64,000 bases of DNA from Auanema rhodensis (lineage: Eukaryota; Nematoda; Chromadorea; Rhabditida; Rhabditidae). The notes under the pieces are model-generated. The model ran no database searches. It was not told the DNA's origin and saw only the letters and a program-made list of their open reading frames with translations. Location of the stretch: the NCBI GenBank assembly GCA_964057225.1, contig OZ059897.1, positions 20,212,001 through 20,276,000 on the forward strand, read 5' to 3'. A program made the position numbers and the translations under genes. This document shows, piece by piece, positions 11,584 through 23,516 of the stretch (position 1 is its first letter; each line of letters begins with the position of its first letter).

Positions 11584-12285
11584 TAACACAGATCGACGCA
11601 GCTTAAAAATCCGCATCGAATGCACTATACTACATTAAGAAACGCTTAATACAAAAATTAGTTATGATCGTTTGAAAAATGATGCATTAGTGTATGTTGA
11701 GTTTCCATGTACACTCAACATTGCTTCCAAAAACATTTTGACAAAAATTTTTTCGAAAAATTTCAAAATAATTTAGCAAAAAGTAGATGTTTTTAGATTC
11801 CTTTTTTCAAGGCGAAGACGATGGACAATGTTATTCAACGAAAAAATTAATTCTTCAGGGTGAAAATCGAGGATATAAGTGTGAACTTATATCAGTTGAT
11901 ATCTCGGTGCATTTTTAAGCTAGCGCAAATCTGATAACACAGATCGACGCAGCTTAAAAATCCGCATCGAATGCACTATACTACATTGAGAAACGCTTAA
12001 TACAAAAATTAGTTATGATCGTTTGAAAAATGATGCATTAGTGTATGTTGAGTTTCCATGTACACTCAACATTGCTTCCAAAAACATTTTGACAAAAATT
12101 TTTTCGAAAAATTTCAAAATAATTTAGCAAAAAGTAGATGTTTTTAGATTCCTTTTTTCAAGGCGAAGACGATGGACAATGTTATTCAACGAAAAAATTA
12201 ATTCTTCAGGGTGAAAATCGAGGATATAAGTGTGAACTTATATCAGTTGATATCTCGGTACATTTTTAAGCTAGCGCAAATCTGA
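10531..12285 (+). repeat. Duplicated block C, copy 1 (5 monomers)
   Basis: Five monomers match 14392..16146 in order, at a lag of 11 monomers (3861 bp). They are the TAAGA/g231/a326 type, the t312 type, the t29 type, TAAGA/g231/g326, and TGAGA/g231/a326. The next monomers (12286 and 14392 + 1755) are also alike except at offset 300. Together with block B this shows that two different lags coexist in one region. Confidence 0.8.
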
Positions 12286-12636
12286 TAACACAGATCGACG
12301 CAGCTTAAAAATCCGCATCGAATGCACTATACTACATGGAAGAACGCTTAATACAAAAATTAGTTATGATCGTTTGAAAAATGATGCATTAGTGTATGTT
12401 GAGTTTCCATGTACACTCAACATTGCTTCCAAAAACATTTTGACAAAAATTTTTTCGAAAAATTTCAAAATAATTTAGCAAAAAGTAGATGTTTTTAGAT
12501 TCCTTTTTTCAAGGCAAAGACGATGAACAATGTTATTCAACGAAAAAATTAATTCTTCAGGGTGAAAATCGAGGATATAAGTGTGAACTTATATCAGTTG
12601 ATATCTCGGTGCATTTTTAAGCTAGCGCAAATCTGA

Positions 12637-15444
12637 TAACACAGATCGACGCAGCTTAAAAATCCGCATCGAATGCACTATACTACATTGAGAAACGCTT
12701 AATACAAAAATTAGTTATGATCGTTTGAAAAATGATGCATTAGTGTATGTTGAGTTTCCATGTACACTCAACATTGCTTCCAAAAACATTTTGACAAAAA
12801 TTTTTTCGAAAAATTTCAAAATAATTTAGCAAAAAGTAGATGTTTTTAGATTCCTTTTTTCAAGGCGAAGACGATGGACAATGTTATTCAACGAAAAAAT
12901 TAATTCTTCAGGGTGAAAATCGAGGATATAAGTGTGAACTTATATCAGTTGATATCTCGGTACATTTTTAAGCTAGCGCAAATCTGATAACACAGATCGA
13001 CGCAGCTTAAAAATCCGCATCGAATGCACTATACTACATGGAAGAACGCTTAATACAAAAATTAGTTATGATCGTTTGAAAAATGATGCATTAGTGTATG
13101 TTGAGTTTCCATGTACACTCAACATTGCTTCCAAAAACATTTTGACAAAAATTTTTTCGAAAAATTTCAAAATAATTTAGCAAAAAGTAGATGTTTTTAG
13201 ATTCCTTTTTTCAAGGCAAAGACGATGAACAATGTTATTCAACGAAAAAATTAATTCTTCAGGGTGAAAATCGAGGATATAAGTGTAAACTTATATCAGT
13301 TGATATCTCGGTGCATTTTTAAGCTAGCGCAAATCTGATAACACAGATCGACGCAGCTTAAAAATCCGCATCGAATGCACTATACTACATTGAGAAACGC
13401 TTAATACAAAAATTAGTTATGATCGTTTGAAAAATGATGCATTAGTGTATGTTGAGTTTCCATGTACACTCAACATTGCTTCCAAAAACATTTTGACAAA
13501 AATTTTTTCGAAAAATTTCAAAATAATTTAGCAAAAAGTAGATGTTTTTAGATTCCTTTTTTCAAGGCAAAGACGATGAACAATGTTATTCAACGAAAAA
13601 ATTATTTCTTCAGGGTGAAAATCGAGGATATAAGTGTGAACTTATATCAGTTGATATATCGGTGCATTTTTAAGCTAGCGCAAATCTGATAACACAGATC
13701 GACGCAGCTTAAAAATCCGCATCGAATGCACTATACTACATTAAGAAACGCTTAATACAAAAATTAGTTATGATCGTTTGAAAAATGATGCATTAGTGTA
13801 TGTTGAGTTTCCATGTACACTCAACATTGCTTCCAAAAACATTTTGACAAAAATGTTTTCGAAAAATTTCAAAATAATTTAGCAAAAAGTAGATGTTTTT
13901 AGATTCCTTTTTTCAAGGCGAAGACGATGGACAATGTTATTCAACGAAAAAATTAATTCTTCAGGGTGAAAATCGAGGATATAAGTGTGAACTTATATCA
14001 GTTGATATCTCGGTACATTTTTAAGCTAGCGCAAATCTGATAACACAGATCGACGCAGCTTAAAAATCCGCATCGAATGCACTATACTACATGGAAGAAC
14101 GCTTAATACAAAAATTAGTTATGATCGTTTGAAAAATGATGCATTAGTGTATGTTGAGTTTCCATGTACACTCAACATTGCTTCCAAAAACATTTTGACA
14201 AAAATTTTTTCGAAAAATTTCAAAATAATTTAGCAAAAAGTAGATGTTTTTAGATTCCTTTTTTCAAGGCAAAGACGATGGACAATGTTATTCAACGAAA
14301 AAATTATTTCTTCAGGGTGAAAATCGAGGATATAAGTGTGAACTTATATCAGTTGATATATCGGTGCATTTTTAAGCTAGCGCAAATCTGATAACACAGA
14401 TCGACGCAGCTTAAAAATCCGCATCGAATGCACTATACTACATTAAGAAACGCTTAATACAAAAATTAGTTATGATCGTTTGAAAAATGATGCATTAGTG
14501 TATGTTGAGTTTCCATGTACACTCAACATTGCTTCCAAAAACATTTTGACAAAAATTTTTTCGAAAAATTTCAAAATAATTTAGCAAAAAGTAGATGTTT
14601 TTAGATTCCTTTTTTCAAGGCGAAGACGATGGACAATGTTATTCAACGAAAAAATTAATTCTTCAGGGTGAAAATCGAGGATATAAGTGTGAACTTATAT
14701 CAGTTGATATCTCGGTACATTTTTAAGCTAGCGCAAATCTGATAACACAGATCGACGCAGCTTAAAAATCCGCATCGAATGCACTATACTACATGGAAGA
14801 ACGCTTAATACAAAAATTAGTTATGATCGTTTGAAAAATGATGCATTAGTGTATGTTGAGTTTCCATGTACACTCAACATTGCTTCCAAAAACATTTTGA
14901 CAAAAATTTTTTCGAAAAATTTCAAAATAATTTAGCAAAAAGTAGATGTTTTTAGATTCCTTTTTTCAAGGCAAAGACGATGGACAATGTTATTCAACGA
15001 AAAAATTATTTCTTCAGGGTGAAAATCGAGGATATAAGTGTAAACTTATATCATTTGATATCTCGGTGCATTTTTAAGCTAGCGCAAATCTGATAACACA
15101 GATCGACGCAGCTTAAAAATCTGCATCGAATGCACTATACTACATTAAGAAACGCTTAATACAAAAATTAGTTATGATCGTTTGAAAAATGATGCATTAG
15201 TGTATGTTGAGTTTCCATGTACACTCAACATTGCTTCCAAAAACATTTTGACAAAAATTTTTTCGAAAAATTTCAAAATAATTCAGCAAAAAGTAGATGT
15301 TTTTAGATTCCTTTTTTCAAGGCAAAGACGATGAACAATGTTATTCAACGAAAAAATCAATTCTTCAGGGTGAAAATCGAGGATATAAGTGTGAACTTAT
15401 ATCAGTTGATATATCGGTGCATTTTTAAGCTAGCGCAAATCTGA
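12637..15444 (+). repeat. Duplicated block B, copy 2 (8 monomers)
   Basis: This is the partner of 7372..10179. Every marker monomer is kept in order. The last unit (15094) has since gained two T-to-C changes, at offset 191 (TAG to CAG) and offset 265 (AAATCAATTC). Confidence 0.85.
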
Positions 15445-16146
15445 TAACACAGATCGACGCAGCTTAAAAATCCGCATCGAATGCACTATACTACATTAAG
15501 AAACGCTTAATACAAAAATTAGTTATGATCGTTTGAAAAATGATGCATTAGTGTATGTTGAGTTTCCATGTACACTCAACATTGCTTCCAAAAACATTTT
15601 GACAAAAATTTTTTCGAAAAATTTCAAAATAATTTAGCAAAAAGTAGATGTTTTTAGATTCCTTTTTTCAAGGCGAAGACGATGGACAATGTTATTCAAC
15701 GAAAAAATTAATTCTTCAGGGTGAAAATCGAGGATATAAGTGTGAACTTATATCAGTTGATATCTCGGTGCATTTTTAAGCTAGCGCAAATCTGATAACA
15801 CAGATCGACGCAGCTTAAAAATCCGCATCGAATGCACTATACTACATTGAGAAACGCTTAATACAAAAATTAGTTATGATCGTTTGAAAAATGATGCATT
15901 AGTGTATGTTGAGTTTCCATGTACACTCAACATTGCTTCCAAAAACATTTTGACAAAAATTTTTTCGAAAAATTTCAAAATAATTTAGCAAAAAGTAGAT
16001 GTTTTTAGATTCCTTTTTTCAAGGCGAAGACGATGGACAATGTTATTCAACGAAAAAATTAATTCTTCAGGGTGAAAATCGAGGATATATGTGTGAACTT
16101 ATATCAGTTGATATCTCGGTACATTTTTAAGCTAGCGCAAATCTGA
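14392..16146 (+). repeat. Duplicated block C, copy 2 (5 monomers)
   Basis: This is the partner of 10531..12285 and overlaps block B copy 2 by three monomers. The fifth unit (15796) has t295 (GATATATGTG), a change absent from its partner. Confidence 0.8.
15094..15444 (+). repeat. Monomer with TAG-to-CAG change, frame still closed at 50 codons
   Basis: Offset 191 is C, removing the TAG that ends the longest plus-strand frame in ordinary monomers. Here a241 creates TGA at 239-241, so a TTG-started frame would run only 15182..15334 (50 codons). Two T-to-C changes in the same monomer, at 191 and 265, distinguish it from its duplicate at 9829. I do not regard the frame as coding. Confidence 0.85.
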
Positions 16147-17550
16147 TAACACAGATCGACGCAGCTTAAAAATCCGCATCGAATGCACTATACTACATGG
16201 AAGAACGCTTAATACAAAAATTAGTTATGATCGTTTGAAAAATGATGCATTAGTGTATGTTGAGTTTCCATGTACACTCAACATTGCTTCCAAAAACATT
16301 TTGACAAAAATTTTTTCGAAAAATTTCAAAATAATTTAGCAAAAAGTAGATGTTTTTAGATTCCTTTTTTCAAGGCAAAGACGATGAACAATGTTATTCA
16401 ACGAAAAAATTAATTCTTCAGGGTGAAAATCGAGGATATAAGTGTAAACTTATATCAGTTGATATCTCGGTGCATTTTTAAGCTAGCGCAAATCTGATAA
16501 CACAGATCGACGCAGCTTAAAAATCCGCATCGAATGCACTATACTACATTGAGAAACGCTTAATACAAAAATTAGTTATGATCGTTTGAAAAATGATGCA
16601 TTAGTGTATGTTGAGTTTCCATGTACACTCAACATTGCTTCCAAAAACATTTTGACAAAAATTTTTTCGAAAAATTTCAAAATAATTTAGCAAAAAGTAG
16701 ATGTTTTTAGATTCCTTTTTTCAAGGCAAAGACGATGAACAATGTTATTCAACGAAAAAATTATTTCTTCAGGGTGAAAATCGAGGATATAAGTGTGAAC
16801 TTATATCAGTTGATATATCGGTGCATTTTTAAGCTAGCGCAAATCTGATAACACAGATCGACGCAGCTTAAAAATCCGCATCGAATGCACTATACTACAT
16901 TAAGAAACGCTTAATACAAAAATTAGTTATGATCGTTTGAAAAATGATGCATTAGTGTATGTTGAGTTTCCATGTACACTCAACATTGCTTCCAAAAACA
17001 TTTTGACAAAAATTTTTTCGAAAAATTTCAAAATAATTTAGCAAAAAGTAGATGTTTTTAGATTCCTTTTTTCAAGGCAAAGACGATGGACAATGTTATT
17101 CAACGAGAAAATTATTTCTTCAGGGTGAAAATCGAGGATATAAGTGTGAACTTATATCAGTTGATATATCGGTGCATTTTTAAGCTAGCGCAAATCTGAT
17201 AACACAGATCGACGCAGCTTAAAAATCCGCATCGAATGCACTATACTACATTAAGAAACGCTTAATACAAAAATTAGTTATGATCGTTTGAAAAATGATG
17301 CATTAGTGTATGTTGAGTTTCCATGTACACTCAACATTGCTTCCAAAAACATTTTGACAAAAATTTTTTCGAAAAATTTCAAAATAATTTAGCAAAAAGT
17401 AGATGTTTTTAGATTCCTTTTTTCAAGGCGAAGACGATGGACAATGTTATTCAACGAAAAAATTAATTCTTCAGGGTGAAAATCGAGGATATAAGTGTGA
17501 ACTTATATCAGTTGATATCTCGGTACATTTTTAAGCTAGCGCAAATCTGA

Positions 17551-19656
17551 TAACACAGATCGACGCAGCTTAAAAATCCGCATCGAATGCACTATACTAC
17601 ATGGAAGAACGCTTAATACAAAAATTAGTTATGATCGTTTGAAAAATGATGCATTAGTGTATGTTGAGTTTCCATGTACACTCAACATTGCTTCCAAAAA
17701 CATTTTGACAAAAATTTTTTCGAAAAATTTCAAAATAATTTAGCAAAAAGTAGATGTTTTTAGATTCCTTTTTTCAAGGCAAAGACGATGGACAATGTTA
17801 TTCAACGAAAAAATTATTTCTTCAGGGTGAAAATCGAGGATATAAGTGTGAACTTATATCAGTTGATATATCGGTGCATTTTTAAGCTAGCGCAAATCTG
17901 ATAACACAGATCGACGCAGCTTAAAAATCCGCATCGAATGCACTATACTACATTAAGAAAAGCTTAATACAAAAATTAGTTATGATCGTTTGAAAAATGA
18001 TGCATTAGTGTATGTTGAGTTTCCATGTACACTCAACATTGCTTCCAAAAACATTTTGACAAAAATTTTTTCGAAAAATTTCAAAATAATTTAGCAAAAA
18101 GTAGATGTTTTTAGATTCCTTTTTTCAAGGCGAAGACGATGGACAATGTTATTCAACGAAAAAATTAATTCTTCAGGGTGAAAATCGAGGATATAAGTGT
18201 AAACTTATATCAGTTGATATCTCGGTGCATTTTTAAGCTAGCGCAAATCTGATAACACAGATCGACGCAGCTTAAAAATCCGCATCGAATGCACTATACT
18301 ACATTGAGAAACGCTTAATACAAAAATTAGTTATGATCGTTTGAAAAATGATGCATTAGTGTATGTTGAGTTTCCATGTTCACTCAACATTGCTTCCAAA
18401 AACATTTTGACAAAAATTTTTTCGAAAAATTTCAAAATAATTTAGCAAAAAGTAGATGTTTTTAGATTCCTTTTTTCAAGGCGAAGACGATGGACAATGT
18501 TATTCAACGAAAAAATTAATTCTTCAGGGTGAAAATCGAGGATATAAGTGTGAACTTATATCAGTTGATATCTCGGTACATTTTTAAGCTAGCGCAAATC
18601 TGATAACACAGATCGACGCAGCTTAAAAATCCGCATCGAATGCACTATACTACATGGAAGAACGCTTAATACAAAAATTAGTTATGATCGTTTGAAAAAT
18701 GATGCATTAGTGTATGTTGAGTTTCCATGTACACTCAACATTGCTTCCAAAAACATTTTGACAAAAATTTTTTCGAAAAATTTCAAAATAATTTAGCAAA
18801 AAGTAGATGTTTTTAGATTCCTTTTTTCAAGGCGAAGACGATGGACAATGTTATTCAACGAAAAAATTAATTCTTCAGGGTGAAAATCGAGGATATAAGT
18901 GTGAACTTATATCAGTTGATATATCGGTGCATTTTTAAGCTAGCGCAAATCTGATAACACAGATCGACGCAGCTTAAAAATCCGCATCGAATGCACTATA
19001 CTACATGGAAGAACGCTTAATACAAAAATTAGTTATGATCGTTTGAAAAATGATGCATTAGTGTATGTTGAGTTTCCATGTACACTCAACATTGCTTCCA
19101 AAAACATTTTGACAAAAATTTTTTCGAAAAATTTCAAAATAATTTAGCAAAAAGTAGATGTTTTTAGATTCCTTTTTTCAAGGCAAAGACGATGAACAAT
19201 GTTATTCAACGAAAAAATTAATTCTTCAGGGTGAAAATCGAGGATATAAGTGTGAACTTATATCAGTTGATATATCGGTGCATTTTTAAGCTAGCGCAAA
19301 TCTGATAACACAGATCGACGCAGCTTGAAAATCCGCATCGAATGCACTATACTACATTAAGAAACGCTTAATACAAAAATTAGTTTTGATCGTTTGAAAA
19401 ATGATGCATTAGTGTATGTTGAGTTTCCATGTACACTCAACATTGCTTCCAAAAACATTTTGACAAAAATTTTTTCGAAAAATTTCAAAATAATTTAGCA
19501 AAAAGTAGATGTTTTTAGATTCCTTTTTTCAAGGCGAAGACGATGGACAATGTTATTCAACGAAAAAATTAATTCTTCAGGGTGAAAATCGAGGATATAA
19601 GTGTGAACTTATATCAGTTGATATCTCGGTGCATTTTTAAGCTAGCGCAAATCTGA
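17551..19656 (+). repeat. Duplicated block A, copy 2 (6 monomers, one inserted)
   Basis: The block repeats the order of 5617..7371, including the t128 monomer at 18253, but has an extra GGAAG/g231/a320 monomer at 18604 between the third and fourth units. The second monomer (17902) has a60, creating AAGCTT. The last (19306) carries g22 and a private TTTTGAT change. Lag is 34 monomers before the insertion and 35 after it. Confidence 0.7.
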
Positions 19657-20709
19657 TAACACAGATCGACGCAGCTTAAAAATCCGCATCGAATGCACTA
19701 TACTACATTGAGAAACGCTTAATACAAAAATTAGTTATGATCGTTTGAAAAATGATGCATTAGTGTATGTTGAGTTTCCATGTACACTCAACATTGCTTC
19801 CAAAAACATTTTGACAAAAATTTTTTCGAAAAATTTCAAAATAATTTAGCAAAAAGTAGATGTTTTTAGATTCCTTTTTTCAAGGCAAAGACGATGAACA
19901 ATGTTATTCAACGAAAAAATTAATTCTTCAGGGTGAAAATCGAGGATATAAGTGTAAACTTATATCAGTTGATATCTCGGTGCATTTTTAAGCTAGCGCA
20001 AATCTGATAACACAGATCGACGCAGCTTAAAAATCCGCATCGAATGCACTATACTACATTGAGAAACGCTTAATACAAAAATTAGTTATGATCGTTTGAA
20101 AAATGATGCATTAGTGTATGTTGAGTTTCCATGTACACTCAACATTGCTTCCAAAAACATTTTGACAAAAATTTTTTCGAAAAATTTCAAAATAATTTAG
20201 CAAAAAGTAGATGTTTTTAGATTCCTTTTTTCAAGGCAAAGACGATGGACAATGTTATTCAACGAAAAAATTAATTCTTCAGGGTGAAAATCGAGGATAT
20301 AAGTGTAAACTTATATCAGTTGATATCTCGGTACATTTTTAAGCTAGCGCAAATCTGATAACACAGATCGACGCAGCTTAAAAATCCGCATCGAATGCAC
20401 TATACTACATTAAGAAACGCTTAATACAAAAATTAGTTATGATCGTTTGAAAAATGATGCATTAGTGTATGTTGAGTTTCCATGTACACTCAACATTGCT
20501 TCCAAAAACATTTTGACAAAAATTTTTTCGAAAAATTTCAAAATAATTTAGCAAAAAGTAGATGTTTTTAGATTCCTTTTTTCAAGGCAAAGACGATGGA
20601 CAATGTTATTCAACGAAAAAATTAATTCTTCAGGGTGAAAATCGAGGATATAAGTGTAAACTTATATCAGTTGATATCTCGGTACATTTTTAAGCTAGCG
20701 CAAATCTGA

Positions 20710-21059
20710 TAACACAGATCGACGCAGCTTAAAAATCCGCATCGAATGCACTATACTACATGGAAGAACGCTTAATACAAAAATTAGTTATGATCGTTTG
20801 AAAAATGATGCATTAGTGTATGTTGAGTTTCCATGTACACTCAACATTGCTTCCAAAAACATTTTGACAAAAATTTTTTCGAAAAATTTCAAAATAATTT
20901 AGCAAAAAGTAGATGTTTTTAGATTCCTTTTTTCAAGGCAAAGACAATGGACCATGTTATTCAACGAAAAATTAATTCTTCAGGGTGAAAATCGAGGATA
21001 TAAGTGTAAACTTATATCATTTGATATCTCGGTGCATTTTTAAGCTAGCGCAAATCTGA
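20710..21059 (+). repeat. The only off-length monomer (350 bp)
   Basis: One A is missing from the A6 run at offsets 258-263 (five As follow CAACG). All later monomer starts shift by one base and stay in that phase to the end of the window. This is also the first monomer, reading from the left, with the paired a237/c244 marker (CAATGGACC) and t312, so it sits on the border between the left and middle zones. Confidence 0.95.
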
Positions 21060-23516
21060 TAACACAGATCGACGCAGCTTAAAAATCCGCATCGAATGCA
21101 CTATACTACATTAAGAAACGCTTAATACAAAAATTAGTTATGATCGTTTGAAAAATGATGCATTAGTGTATGTTGAGTTTCCATGTACACTCAACATTGC
21201 TTCCAAAAACATTTTGACAAAAATTTTTTCGAAAAATTTCAAAATAATTTAGCAAAAAGTAGATGTTTTTAGATTCCTTTTTTCAAGGCGAAGACGATGG
21301 ACAATGTTATTCAACGAAAAAATTAATTCTTCAGGGTGAAAATCGAGGATATAAGTGTGAACTTATATCAGTTGATATCTCGGTACATTTTTAAGCTAGC
21401 GCAAATCTGATAACACAGATCGACGCAGCTTAAAAATCCGCATCGAATGCACTATACTACATGGAAGAACGCTTAATACAAAAATTAGTTATGATCGTTT
21501 GAAAAATGATGCATTAGTGTATGTTGAGTTTCCATGTACACTCAACATTGCTTCCAAAAACATTTTGACAAAAATTTTTTCGAAAAATTTCAAAATAATT
21601 TAGCAAAAAGTAGATGTTTTTAGATTCCTTTTTTCAAGGCAAAGACAATGGACCATGTTATTCAACGAACAAATTAATTCTTCAGGGTGAAAATCGAGGA
21701 TATAAGTGTAAACTTATATCAGTTGATATCTCGGTACATTTTTAAGCTAGCGCAAATCTGATAACACAGATCGACGCAGCTTAAAAATCCGCATCGAATG
21801 CACTATACTACATAGAAGAACGCTCAATACAAAAATTAGTTATGATCGTTTGAAAAATGATGCATTAGTGTATGTTGAGTTTCCATGTACACTCAACATT
21901 GCTTCCAAAAACATTTTGACAAAAATTTTTTCGAAAAATTTCAAAATAATTTAGCAAAAAGTAGATGTTTTTAGATTCCTTTTTTCAAGGCGAAGACGAT
22001 GGACAATGTTATTCAACGAAAAAATTAATTCTTCAGGGTGAAAATCGAGGATATAAGTGTGAACTTATATCAGTTGATATCTCGGTACATTTTTAAGCTA
22101 GCGCAAATCTGATAACACAGATCGACGCAGCTTAAAAATCCGCATCGAATGCACTATACTACATGGAAGAACGCTTAATACAAAAATTAGTTATGATCGT
22201 TTGAAAAATGATGCATTAGTGTATGTTGAGTTTCCATGTACACTCAACATTGCTTCCAAAAACATTTTGACAAAAATTTTTTCGAAAAATTTCAAAATAA
22301 TTTAGCAAAAAGTAGATGTTTTTAGATTTCTTTTTTCAAGGCAAAGACAATGGACCATGTTATTCAACGAAAAAATCAATTCTTCAGGGTGAAAATCGAG
22401 GATATAAGTGTAAACTTATATCATTTGATATCTCGGTGCATTTTTAAGCTAGCGCAAATCTGATAACACAGATCGACGCAGCTTAAAAATCCGCATCGAA
22501 TGCACTATACTACATTAAGAAACGCTTAATACAAAAATTAGTTATGATCGTTTGAAAAATGATGCATTAGTGTATGTTGAGTTTCCATGTACACTCAACA
22601 TTGCTTCCAAAAACATTTTGACAAAAATTTTTTCGAAAAATTTCAGAATAATTTAGCAAAAAGTAGATGTTTTTAGATTCCTTTTTTCAAGGCGAAGACG
22701 ATGGACAATGTTATTCAACGAAAAAATTAATTCTTAAGGGTGAAAATCGAGGATATAAGTGTGAACTTATATCAGTTGATATCTCGGTACATTTTTAAGC
22801 TAGCGCAAATCTGATAACACAGATCGACGCAGCTTAAAAATCCGCATCGAATGCACTATACTACATTAAGAAACGCTTAATACAAAAATTAGTTATGATC
22901 GTTTGAAAAATGATGCATTAGTGTATGTTGAGTTTCCATGTACACTCAACATTGCTTCCAAAAACATTTTGACAAAAATTTTTTCGAAAAATTTCAAAAT
23001 AATTTAGCAAAAAGTAAATGTTTTTAGATACCTTTTTTCAAGGCAAAGACGATGAACAATGTTATTCAACGAAAAAATTAATTCTTCAGGGTGAAAATCG
23101 AGGATATAAGTGTAAACTTATATCAGTTGATATCTCGGTGCATTTTTAAGCTAGCGCAAATCTGATAACACAGATCGACGCAGCTTAAAAATCCGCATCG
23201 AATGCACTATACTACATTGAGAAACGCTTAATACAAAAATTAGTTATGATCGTTTGAAAAATGATGCATTAGTGTATGTTGAGTTTCCATGTACACTCAA
23301 CATTGCTTCCAAAAACATTTTGACAAAAATTTTTTCGAAAAATTTCAAAATAATTTAGCAAAAAGTAGATGTTTTTAGATTCCTTTTTTCAAGGCAAAGA
23401 CGATGGACAATGTTATTCAACGAAAAAATTAATTCTTCAGGGTGAAAATCGAGGATATAAGTGTAAACTTATATCAGTTGATATCTCGGTACATTTTTAA
23501 GCTAGCGCAAATCTGA

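Larger units (their letters stand above)
1..20709 (+). repeat. Left zone of the array (monomers 1-59)
   Basis: Fifty-nine full-length monomers drawn mainly from a few types alternate irregularly. They are P; a TAAGA-head type with g231, c320 and a326; a TGAGA-head type with g231 and a326; and types with a241 (GATGA). The paired a237/c244 marker, abundant further right, is absent here. Duplicated blocks with lags of 4, 11, 15 and about 34-35 monomers lie inside this zone and are listed separately. Only one monomer (4213) has the t253/a293 combination. The zone ends at the 350-bp monomer. Confidence 0.85.
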
